Positions 1-5,996 of a stretch of 9,524 bases of DNA are shown here, one piece after another. The translations under genes and the position numbers were made by a program. This stretch comes from Chlorobiota bacterium (GTDB lineage: Bacteria > Bacteroidota > Bacteroidia > Flavobacteriales > Flavobacteriaceae): positions 1 through 9,524 of the forward strand of contig JAADHG010000060.1 of NCBI GenBank assembly GCA_013151975.1, read 5' to 3'. Under the pieces are notes generated by a model. The model made no database searches. It saw only the letters and a list, made by a program, of their open reading frames with translations, and had not been told where the DNA came from. Within the stretch, counting starts at the first letter, position 1; each line of letters starts with the position of its first letter.

Positions 1-251
1 AGCATTTCTAGACAATTACTGGAAAACAGAATCATCTTTTCTCCTTTTTTAAAACCTAACTGTTTTAAATTTCCAGTTATTTTTTTGATGTCGTTATAAA
101 AATATTCCCATATAATTCCTCTGTAAATACCATTAGCATCTTTCTCTTTATAAACATATTTATCAGAGAAATTAGTGACATTTCTCTTTAAGAAAGTTGC
201 TATATTGGGGATAATTTCACCTAGTTGATATGTTGAATGAAGTTCTTTCAT
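1..251 (-). CDS. AMP-forming acyl-CoA ligase (ANL superfamily), N-terminal part only
   Basis: This is a partial gene: 83 complete codons are visible and the rest lies beyond the left edge. The start is the ATG at 251, 8 bases after the stop of the upstream bcrD-like gene, so it is almost certainly the fifth gene of the same operon. The visible protein begins MKELHSTYQL and contains the usual N-terminal pattern of AMP-binding ligases. A segment around residues 17-35 (TFLKRNVTNFSDKYVYKEK) corresponds to the 'unlike partners, a filled pocket of residues' opening of the fold, and one around 56-82 (KITGNLKQLGFKKGEKM, then ILFSSNCLEM) matches the 'LGxxKGDxVxIxxxN' stretch. The style is closer to long-chain acyl-CoA synthetases than to classical benzoate-CoA ligases, but the P-loop, adenylation and substrate-pocket motifs are outside the window, so the substrate is unknown. 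By context it may activate the acid processed by the neighbouring reductase; that is inference. Confidence 0.8.
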   Translation of the reverse strand, partial: MKELHSTYQLGEIIPNIATFLKRNVTNFSDKYVYKEKDANGIYRGIIWEYFYNDIKKITGNLKQLGFKKGEKMILFSSNCLEM

Positions 252-259
252 AAATATAT

Positions 260-1114
260 TTAGGCTATTACAGCAGCTTTTTTTTCTTTCAGTTTATAAT
301 ATCTATATCCGCCCCAAAGTGCTGCACCAACAGCGCCAGAGTATATTGCATCAGGATGAGAAGCAAATATTAAGTCTTCTTTTTTCTTTTCTTTGGATAA
401 TTCTTCAACTGCTTGTAACATCCCTTCATTCATTCCCATTCCACCTACCAATGCAATTGATGATTCCGCTCTTAAGGAGCCTAATAATTTTACAACTCTA
501 CCTGCAATAGAAAGATTAATTCCTTTTACAATATTTGCTGTTGAAAGCCCTTTAGAAACCAGATTTATAACATCTGTTTCGGCTAAAACTGCACAAATGC
601 CAGAAGGAACTTCAGGATTATCAGCTTGTAAAGACAATGGGCCAACTTCTTCAATGGCTAAACCCAGATATCGTGAAATATTTTCGATAAACTGTCCAGA
701 GCCCGAAGCACATTGACCTGTCATTTTGTAATCCAAAACTTTTCCTCTATAATCAATTTTAATGGCTCTAACATAAAGTCCTCCCATATCAACAACAGTT
801 TTAGCTTCAGACACAAAAAACTTACCTCCGCGTGCATGTGTTGTCATACTATAAAAGTGTCCCGTTTTTCTCTCAACCATTTCGCCTTGACCTGTAGATG
901 CTAAATACGCGATGTCTTTGTTAATTAAATGATTACGTCCTAGAAGCATATCAACTATGTCTACCACAACATCTTTAGGATTTCTTTTTCTTATTTTTTC
1001 TGTTTGTTTATCAATAATTTTATGTTTGCCAGAAATAGTATCGTAAGTCATTATTACACCCTTTACGTAACTCCCACCTACATCAATCCCCATTGTCTTT
1101 ATTGTCTCACTCAT
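260..1114 (-). CDS. bcrD: class I benzoyl-CoA reductase, subunit D (BadG/BcrD-type ATPase)
   Basis: The 284-residue protein is the smaller of two ASKHA-fold ATPase subunits in this operon, and matches the length of Thauera BcrD (about 282). Visible motifs are the first phosphate loop GIDVGGSYVKG (residues 9-19), the second phosphate loop VVDMGGLYVRA (107-117), and the adenosine loop LVGGMGMNEGM (222-232). Two cysteines, C135 in MTGQCASGSG and C174 in PSGICAVLAETDV, sit where the related dehydratase activators hold the [4Fe-4S] cluster shared between two ATPase subunits. In the family, ATP hydrolysis by the A/D pair drives electrons from reduced ferredoxin onto the catalytic B/C pair. The ATG at 1114 overlaps the end of the upstream bcrA-like gene by 8 bases, which suggests translational coupling. 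A lone dehydratase activator would be similar in size, but the presence of a second, longer ATPase subunit favours the BCR assignment. Confidence 0.85.
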   Translation of the reverse strand: MSETIKTMGIDVGGSYVKGVIMTYDTISGKHKIIDKQTEKIRKRNPKDVVVDIVDMLLGRNHLINKDIAYLASTGQGEMVERKTGHFYSMTTHARGGKFFVSEAKTVVDMGGLYVRAIKIDYRGKVLDYKMTGQCASGSGQFIENISRYLGLAIEEVGPLSLQADNPEVPSGICAVLAETDVINLVSKGLSTANIVKGINLSIAGRVVKLLGSLRAESSIALVGGMGMNEGMLQAVEELSKEKKKEDLIFASHPDAIYSGAVGAALWGGYRYYKLKEKKAAVIA

Positions 1115-2534
1115 GATTTATAGCTTTTTTTGTTTTCATTTTTTTTGATGGTAACTCAATTTCAATATTTCTTCTAGCAAACATCGCTCCTCCTAATGCT
1201 CCCATAAATATTGAATCGGAATGAATATTCATTGTTATTTCTCCATAAGAATCGGTAACCATTTGTTTTACATATTTTAATACTGCTTGATTTCGAGCTA
1301 CTCCTCCTGTAAACGTAAATTCCTCTCTAACGCCTCCTGAGCGAGCAATTAGTGACATTGCTCTTTGCACAATAGCTTTATGCAAACCCGCTAAAATATT
1401 TGGTCTTTTTTCTCCATTATGTAGAAGTTCTTTTACTTCTGCTCCAGCAAAAACAGTACATGTAGAACAAATAGTTGTTTCTTTATCAGCACTCATTGCC
1501 TCTGGTCCCAGCTCATTTAATGAAATACCAAATTCGTCTGCTATGTAGCCTAAATACCTTCCACAGCCTGCAGCACATCTATCATTCATGTGGAAACTAG
1601 TAACCAGACCACGACTATCAACTTGAATTGCTTTTGTGTCTTGCCCTCCAATATCTAATACTGTACGTGTGTTTGGGAAAACTGCATGAGCTCCAAAGGC
1701 ATGACAAAGTATTTCAGACTTAATACAATCTTCAGGAAAAGGAAGTAAAGCACGACCATATCCTGTTCCAACCATATTAGCTATATGTATCTCTTGATCG
1801 GCAATTGAATCTATGTGCTCTCTTAAAGAAGTTTCAACATTCTTATAGTTGTTCTTAACCGCATTTAACTCAGCATAATACCAGTCTTCTTCATTGTGTT
1901 CTTGAGGTTCGTCAATCAATCCTTGGTATTTATCCTCCAAAGTTTTCATAGATTCATGAATCAATTCTTTAAAATTGAATTGAACCATTTCATTTTCAAC
2001 AGGTGTAATGCTTTTATCAAAAGCCAACATTAGTGGTTCGTACAGAGTTCTATCAGCTTTTTCAACTTCGGCATTATATCTTTCACTAACTATGTCTCTG
2101 AAAAATTGATTTTTAGAGCCTAAATTTTTATTGATAAATTCATTCTTAATATGTGGGCGAATAATTTCAATTATACTATTTAATGCATCAGCTATAGCAG
2201 ATTTATTATCATAAGAATAGTCTTGAACAGTTTCTTTTAATTTCTTTTCTAAACTGTCCATTCTTCGTTTAAACTGGCGATATTGAAAAACGCTTCTTAT
2301 GTCTTCCATGTATTTTTTAAACTCAGGTTTAGACTCAATTTCATCTTTCAATTTGTTGGATAACAACGTGAAACGTGCATCGTAAATAGCTTCCTCTCGT
2401 GCAATATCTGCAGCAACTTTATAATTGGCTCTGGTATTGGTAATTCCTCTTCCTATAATCTCATCTTTGTTGTTTATGATGACCGCTTTAGAAGTGGTAG
2501 AACCTAAGTCAATTCCTAAAAAATAATTTTTCAT
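1107..2534 (-). CDS. bcrA: class I benzoyl-CoA reductase, subunit A (BadF/BcrA-type ATPase)
   Basis: This 475-residue protein is the larger ATPase subunit. It has the phosphate loop FLGIDLGSTTSKAV (residues 5-18), a second phosphate loop LDIGGQDTKAIQVD (293-306), and the adenosine loop FTGGVARNQAVL (408-419). The cluster-binding region is well conserved: NDRCAAGCGRYL contains C320 and C324, and TTICSTCTVFAGAEV contains C356 and C359. C320 and C359 correspond to the two cluster ligands known from HgdC-type activators. Between about residues 30 and 250 lies a mostly helical stretch that is absent from short activators but typical of the long BcrA/BadF subunit, which makes this a Thauera-type rather than a dehydratase-type ATPase. 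It is somewhat longer than the roughly 438 residues I recall for Thauera BcrA. It follows the bcrB-like gene by 26 bases and overlaps the bcrD-like gene by 8. The ATG start is directly followed by the conserved motif, so the start is secure. Confidence 0.88.
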   Translation of the reverse strand: MKNYFLGIDLGSTTSKAVIINNKDEIIGRGITNTRANYKVAADIAREEAIYDARFTLLSNKLKDEIESKPEFKKYMEDIRSVFQYRQFKRRMDSLEKKLKETVQDYSYDNKSAIADALNSIIEIIRPHIKNEFINKNLGSKNQFFRDIVSERYNAEVEKADRTLYEPLMLAFDKSITPVENEMVQFNFKELIHESMKTLEDKYQGLIDEPQEHNEEDWYYAELNAVKNNYKNVETSLREHIDSIADQEIHIANMVGTGYGRALLPFPEDCIKSEILCHAFGAHAVFPNTRTVLDIGGQDTKAIQVDSRGLVTSFHMNDRCAAGCGRYLGYIADEFGISLNELGPEAMSADKETTICSTCTVFAGAEVKELLHNGEKRPNILAGLHKAIVQRAMSLIARSGGVREEFTFTGGVARNQAVLKYVKQMVTDSYGEITMNIHSDSIFMGALGGAMFARRNIEIELPSKKMKTKKAINHE

Positions 2535-2560
2535 ATCAAATTCTTTTTAATCAAAACTGA

Positions 2561-3847
2561 TTAAACAGTTTCCATTTCCATTTTTTTACGTTGTTCCAGC
2601 ATTTGGAAATAAGATTCTAATCTATTTTTTATATTTGAATAAGAGAAGTATCGTGGATCAACCAAATCAGATTCTATAAATCCAACTGGTACTTCTAGAC
2701 TGTCTTCAATTTCTCTCATCATTCCTAATTGTCCAGCAGAAAATGAATTACAACTCTTGATTGAGTTTGTTATATAACCATCGGCATCATAATCTACTAT
2801 ACATTTTTTCAATAACTCAATGCGTTGAGGAATGTTCATGTTGGTATAACAATTCATACAATATTCGGCTAACGCTTCTAAGGGTCTTTCAGGATCATGT
2901 CTCCAACCATAATCATATACACCTCCAACTTTGGTATAAGAAGACGCTACAATAACGGCTCCCATATCATAAAATATTTTCCAAAATTCTCGAAAGCTTG
3001 TCCAGTTTGGAGGTCCTTCAACAACTAATCTGTATTTTTCTTCTTTCATTTCTCCTTCCGGAGTAATTGGTCCTTGACCCTTTTCAATTCTTATTAGAAT
3101 TTCTTTATATAATTCTTTGTAATAATCTACCGCTTTTTGAGTGCCTCTAAAACCAATATTAATAGGGCCTATATAGTAAACACCAGCAAAATAAGCGTCA
3201 ATAGGTGAGGGTTTGTGTTTTGTTGTATCAAAAATTTTGGTAATCCAATCTTCAGCTTCAGCTGATAAAACTAAATGTTGTTTTAATTTTTTTTCATCAA
3301 ATTTAATTCCGGTAACCTGTTCCATTTGAGGAATAACTTCTTCCTTAAATTGCTTCACCATATATTGGGTCATTTCCGGTGTAATCTCTCCATTTTCCTG
3401 ATAAGGTGTGTGTACCATTATAACCTTGGCGTCTGGATATTCTCTTTTTAAAGTTTCAAACCATTTTAAAAACGTAAAACATCCTGTATAACTTAATAAT
3501 AGCACGTCTGGTTTTGGTAGTTTTTGCCCTGTAGGACCAATATTGCCTTTCATCATCATTCCTATATCACATTTTACATAAGTGCAAACATCTTCAGAAT
3601 GCGCATTTCTTTCAGCTTCTTTAATGTATCCGCCTGATTTTTTACGCATCGCATTTTGAAGTGCATTTATCTCTGGATATACAGGAAGCATATCAAATGT
3701 TTGTATTAATTCTGATAAGTTTCCAGGAATAAATGTGTAACACACTTTTTTCCCTAGCTCTTTAGCATTGGCTAAATCGTTAAACAAGCCTTCAACCATC
3801 TCCTTTTGGAGAATCATGCTCTTTTCTTTTTGTGCTATTTTTGACAT
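2561..3847 (-). CDS. bcrB: class I benzoyl-CoA reductase, subunit B (2-hydroxyacyl-CoA dehydratase D family)
   Basis: The 428-residue protein is very close in length and motifs to Thauera BcrB as I remember it. Recognisable family stretches are AHSEDVCTYVKCDIGMMMKG (residues 82-101), LLLSYTGCFTFLKWFE (116-131), IDAYFAGVYYIGP (216-228), EEKYRLVVEGPPNWTSFREF (269-288), ASSYTKVGGVYDYG (301-314), NSIKSCNSFSAGQLG (361-375) and SDLVDPRYFSYSNIKNRLES (393-412). Candidate cluster ligands are C88, C123 and C366. With the BcrC-like partner it should form the catalytic module that reduces an aromatic acyl-CoA ring (benzoyl-CoA to a cyclic dienoyl-CoA in the characterised enzyme), fed with electrons by the A/D ATPase pair. 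It has no signal peptide or membrane segment and should be cytoplasmic. A 64-base gap separates it from bcrC and 26 bases from bcrA. A 2-hydroxyacyl-CoA dehydratase subunit is the main alternative, but the long motif agreement with BcrB makes that unlikely. The exact acyl-CoA substrate is inferred. Confidence 0.9.
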   Translation of the reverse strand: MSKIAQKEKSMILQKEMVEGLFNDLANAKELGKKVCYTFIPGNLSELIQTFDMLPVYPEINALQNAMRKKSGGYIKEAERNAHSEDVCTYVKCDIGMMMKGNIGPTGQKLPKPDVLLLSYTGCFTFLKWFETLKREYPDAKVIMVHTPYQENGEITPEMTQYMVKQFKEEVIPQMEQVTGIKFDEKKLKQHLVLSAEAEDWITKIFDTTKHKPSPIDAYFAGVYYIGPINIGFRGTQKAVDYYKELYKEILIRIEKGQGPITPEGEMKEEKYRLVVEGPPNWTSFREFWKIFYDMGAVIVASSYTKVGGVYDYGWRHDPERPLEALAEYCMNCYTNMNIPQRIELLKKCIVDYDADGYITNSIKSCNSFSAGQLGMMREIEDSLEVPVGFIESDLVDPRYFSYSNIKNRLESYFQMLEQRKKMEMETV

Positions 3848-3911
3848 ATTGTTCTAAAATTTCAATTCTCAAAATTCAAAACTGTATGAGTTTTTGATTT
3901 TTTAAATTTAT

Positions 3912-5093
3912 TTATGTTGTAACTGGTTCGTCCTCCCATAATTTTATTGAATCTGAGAAGGTTCCTACTTGTTCTTTAATTACTTTATATTGATTTATGT
4001 TTTCGCTATACTGAAATGCGATGTAACGTATTCCCATTTTGTTAAATGCATTTTGAAATATTGGAGCATCTAATAAACTAGGGTCACAAAAACTTGCAGA
4101 AGCAAATATGACTCCATCTGCACCTCTGTTTTTAACTATTTTGGCTAATCGGTTTTCTTTTGGATTATGCACATCATAAATAGACGATGAGTATTGACTT
4201 TGATTGATATAAGAAAGTGCAATAGCTTCCAACGGTTTGTTTGTGGTTGCATCTATATCTCCTAAAATCATTCTTGAACCTAGCATATAATCGTCATCAA
4301 CTACATAACAACCTGCTTCTTCAACTGCTCTAATAAGTCCTAAAGAGGGTTGCTCACAAAATGCTCCAGATACAACGACTTTAATTTTGTCTTGTGGTGT
4401 GCCTATATCTTCTTTTATGTGCTCGCAAATCTGTTCTAATATGGCATTGTGCTCTTCTATAGGAATTACTGTTCCTGCGCGAATAACACAATACACATCT
4501 TCAATAGACAAACGCCAAGGGTATTCTTGACGAATATTGTATATAAATTCTATCATTTGTCTATTCTTGTTATACAAATTGATAGAATGATTTAATTCTT
4601 GAGTGGTTGGTACTTTTCCGTTAATCTCCTTAATGTACTTTAATACATGTTCCATTTCTTGTTGATAGAACACACCTCCAATTTCTGGTAAGAAGTTTTG
4701 AGGAAAATCCATGTATTTCACAAACTTTCCAATATTTTGCTGTTTAAAAATCCCTGAGAGATTACGAATAACATCACATATAGAAGGAAATATAAACCCA
4801 TCTATATGATCCAAGTGCTTATCTAATACAATTTCAATAATACTTCTAGGAATGTGACAAATATAAGATTGGTAATACGCATCTCCTTTAATGATTTGCT
4901 TGTGGTCTCCACCACCAAAAATTCCCACAGGCATAGCTCCTGCTGCATGCAGTATCTCTCTTGGAAAGTAAATAGGCATGTAACCTACCAACACTCTACC
5001 TTCTTTTTCTTCTTTCCATTCTCTTGCTCTGGTAAAACTTAAATCGAAAGCGTGATGTTTGCATTCCTTTATAAGTTCAATTATATTTTTCAT
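3912..5093 (-). CDS. bcrC: class I benzoyl-CoA reductase, subunit C (2-hydroxyacyl-CoA dehydratase D family)
   Basis: The 393-residue protein matches the size of Thauera BcrC (about 387) and is the first gene of the operon. Typical family stretches are VLVGYMPIYFPREILHAAGA (residues 34-53), GGGDHKQI (60-67), YQSYICHIPRSIIEIVL (74-90), DGFIFPSICDVIRNLSGIFK (98-117), VVVSGAFCEQPSLGLIRAVE (239-258) and GVIFASASFCDPSLLDAP (327-344). C79, C106 and C336 are the likely ligands of a [4Fe-4S] cluster near the active site. In the known enzyme this subunit pairs with BcrB to bind the aromatic CoA ester. The start codon at 5093 follows an A/T-rich leader without a Shine-Dalgarno sequence, as is usual in Bacteroidetes. 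A TAnnTTTG box ends 24 bases upstream and probably drives the operon. No gene for ferredoxin or for the hydratase and dehydrogenase steps lies upstream; a non-coding stretch of about 400 bases does. Confidence 0.88.
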   Translation of the reverse strand: MKNIIELIKECKHHAFDLSFTRAREWKEEKEGRVLVGYMPIYFPREILHAAGAMPVGIFGGGDHKQIIKGDAYYQSYICHIPRSIIEIVLDKHLDHIDGFIFPSICDVIRNLSGIFKQQNIGKFVKYMDFPQNFLPEIGGVFYQQEMEHVLKYIKEINGKVPTTQELNHSINLYNKNRQMIEFIYNIRQEYPWRLSIEDVYCVIRAGTVIPIEEHNAILEQICEHIKEDIGTPQDKIKVVVSGAFCEQPSLGLIRAVEEAGCYVVDDDYMLGSRMILGDIDATTNKPLEAIALSYINQSQYSSSIYDVHNPKENRLAKIVKNRGADGVIFASASFCDPSLLDAPIFQNAFNKMGIRYIAFQYSENINQYKVIKEQVGTFSDSIKLWEDEPVTT

Positions 5094-5116
5094 AATTTAT
5101 ATATAAATTCAAAAAC

Positions 5117-5148
5117 CAAATCTATTTTGATTTCATCCTTTACTTGAA
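5117..5148 (-). promoter_or_regulatory. probable bcr operon promoter, Bacteroidetes type
   Basis: Reading the minus strand, 5124-5117 is TAGATTTG, an exact match to the Bacteroidetes -7 consensus TAnnTTTG, 24 bases before the bcrC start. The -33 element is weak: TTC at 5148-5146, 21 bases upstream, in place of TTG. The predicted transcript would have a leader of only about 15-20 bases. The -7 match is seen directly; its use is inferred. Confidence 0.5.
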
Positions 5149-5165
5149 CTTAATTCTTAAAAAAA

Positions 5166-5198
5166 AATATAAAATAACTATACCTTGCTGTCAAGCAA
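5166..5198 (-). promoter_or_regulatory. possible second promoter/operator: TTGACA-N17-TATATT within a TTGC/GCAA inverted repeat
   Basis: On the minus strand TTGACA (5194-5189) is followed after 17 bases by TATATT (5171-5166), a textbook sigma70-like layout. The hexamer TTGACA sits exactly inside an inverted repeat, TTGC (5198-5195) and GCAA (5188-5185). Bacteroidetes housekeeping sigma does not normally use this pattern and the region is very AT-rich, so chance is a real possibility. It could instead be a regulator site for the operon. Confidence 0.25.
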
Positions 5199-5476
5199 AA
5201 AACGAAAAAATTACTGGTATGGTTATAATTGTGTCACTAAAAAGCATATAAATATTACACTAAGTTATTACGAATTTTGTTGTTATCCAAAATAAAAGAC
5301 TATTTTGTATTAATTATAAATAATAAAGGGTTAAAAAATGATCAATCTCTCATGGTAAGTAGAAATTAATGTGCTTACATGGGCAGAAATAAAAACATAT
5401 GCTACAATTTCAAGTTGAATTCTAAAACGTGTTCAATTTTGTGTATAAATGTATTGAGTTTCGTTTAAGTATAAAA
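5199..5476. other. non-coding A/T-rich region upstream of the bcr operon, no feature recognised
   Basis: I found no credible ORF, RNA gene or strong hairpin in this stretch of about 280 bases. It separates the bcr promoter region from the terminator at 5477-5505. Its length suggests room for regulator binding, but no clear palindromic operator, FNR-like TTGAT-N4-ATCAA site or riboswitch core is visible. Confidence 0.6.
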
Positions 5477-5505
5477 AAACGGTTTAGAAACTATCTAAAC
5501 CGTTT
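5471..5505 (-). terminator. strong rho-independent terminator, minus strand
   Basis: A perfect 12-bp inverted repeat (arms 5477-5488 and 5494-5505, AAACGGTTTAGA and its complement) has a 5-base loop. Read on the minus strand the stem is followed immediately by a run of T (5479-5472, overlapping the stem foot), which is the layout of an intrinsic terminator. It would end transcription coming from the small ORF at 5537-5614, before the bcr operon. Confidence 0.8.
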
Positions 5506-5536
5506 CAATTTTAGTAGCTGGAGTTTGGAGTTGGAT

Positions 5537-5614
5537 TTATTGTCTGTTGTGTGCAACAGATAATGAGCCGAGAAGAAGCTTGATTAACAAACCTAATTTA
5601 ATTCTCAAATCCAT
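5537..5614 (-). CDS. 25-residue small ORF (possible leader peptide or mini-protein) of unknown function
   Basis: ATG at 5614 opens a 25-codon frame ending TAA at 5539-5537. The peptide starts MDLRIKLGLL, continues with a leucine-rich stretch (IKLLLGS) and ends LSVAHNRQ. It is basic and hydrophobic. An in-frame TGA five codons upstream fixes the reading frame limit, and ACAAAAG lies just before the ATG. The last third of the ORF overlaps a hairpin (5540-5563, TCTGTTG and CAACAGA arms around a 4-base loop), and a strong terminator follows about 32 bases after the stop. On the left the unit is closed by that terminator, and on the right by another at 5658-5698, so it may be an independent transcription unit. 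I do not recognise the family with certainty. It is too short for coding statistics; the case rests on the combination of ORF, hairpin and terminator. Confidence 0.4.
   Translation of the reverse strand: MDLRIKLGLLIKLLLGSLSVAHNRQ
5540..5563 (-). repeat. hairpin at the 3' end of the 25-codon ORF
   Basis: Arms 5543-5549 (TCTGTTG) and 5554-5560 (CAACAGA) pair perfectly around a 4-base loop. The stem extends through one G/T wobble to about 11 pairs. It covers the codons for the C-terminal VAHNRQ. It has no T-run on either side, so it is not a terminator; it could regulate translation or act as an anti-terminator-like element. Confidence 0.55.
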
Positions 5615-5657
5615 CTTTTGTAAATTTCAATTTATGCAACAAACTTCAGAATTACAT

Positions 5658-5698
5658 CCACAAAAAAACCAGATGCGAAAGCATCTGGTTTTTTGTGG
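5658..5698. terminator. GAAA-tetraloop hairpin, bidirectional terminator
   Basis: The core CCAGATGC (5669-5676), GAAA loop (5677-5680) and GCATCTGG (5681-5688) is flanked by A-runs on the left and T-runs on the right. The outer CCAC/GTGG pairs then close it, with a single unpaired A. The symmetric A and T runs would make it work in both directions. On the minus strand it backs up the terminator of tRNA-fMet and isolates the small ORF at 5537-5614. No plus-strand gene ends here. Confidence 0.8.
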
Positions 5699-5770
5699 AG
5701 CAAACAGAAAATATGTCGAACCAAATCCTATTTGAATTAGAGAAATTCTCGTTATTTAAAAATGACCTAA

Positions 5771-5804
5771 TAAAAAACCCTCAACTTAAAAAAGGTTGAA
5801 GGTT
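5771..5804 (-). terminator. terminator of tRNA-fMet
   Basis: Arms 5776-5785 and 5795-5804 form a 10-pair stem. The single C/A mismatch on the plus strand becomes a U-G wobble in minus-strand RNA, and T-run 5777-5772 follows in that direction. Both facts point to minus-strand use. It begins 9 bases after the tRNA 3' end. Confidence 0.75.
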
Positions 5805-5812
5805 CTACTTAG

Positions 5813-5885
<73 letters not shown>

Positions 5886-5896
5886 ATATAAGATTG

Positions 5897-5926
5897 CAAA
5901 TATACAACGCTTTTTAATTATAGCAA
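5897..5926 (-). promoter_or_regulatory. promoter of tRNA-fMet, Bacteroidetes consensus
   Basis: On the minus strand TTG (5926-5924), 19 bases, then TATATTTG (5904-5897) is an exact match to the Bacteroidetes -33/-7 pattern TTG-N19-TAnnTTTG. Transcription would start a few bases before the mature tRNA 5' end at 5885. Confidence 0.8.
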
Positions 5927-5940
5927 GTATAAAATAACAA

Positions 5941-5970
5941 AAAAGCTGCTTCAAATTTAAAGCAGCTTTT
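5941..5970 (-). terminator. terminator of the LRR protein gene
   Basis: An 11-bp perfect inverted repeat (AAAAGCTGCTT at 5941-5951 and its complement at 5960-5970) with an 8-base loop lies 27 bases after the LRR stop codon. On the minus strand it runs into a stretch of T (5946-5939 side), as expected for an intrinsic terminator. Confidence 0.75.
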
Positions 5971-5996
5971 CAATCAAAAAAATATATATTAATAAT

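Noticed and set aside
393..904. Plus-strand ORFs opposite the bcrD-like gene
   Set aside because: No recognisable motifs; the minus-strand frame has clear ATPase motifs over the same bases.
3848..3911. Internal promoter or hairpin in the 64-base bcrC-bcrB gap
   Set aside because: Only imperfect A/T-rich direct repeats are visible; there is no TAnnTTTG box and no stable stem.
260..5093. Interpretation of the operon as a 2-hydroxyacyl-CoA dehydratase with activator
   Set aside because: Those systems use one short activator; here there are two different ATPase subunits, one with the long BcrA-type insert, and the BcrB-like motifs agree over the whole length.
5510..5580. Apparent decayed copy of tRNA-fMet (TTAGTAGC..GGAG and ATGAGCC shared with the real tRNA)
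   Set aside because: The shared words are short and spaced 11 bases differently. The stretch is better explained by the small ORF with its hairpin.
5547..5735. Plus-strand 62-codon ORF across the intergenic hairpins
   Set aside because: It runs through the GAAA-loop terminator and the hairpin of the minus-strand small ORF, and shows no protein-like pattern.
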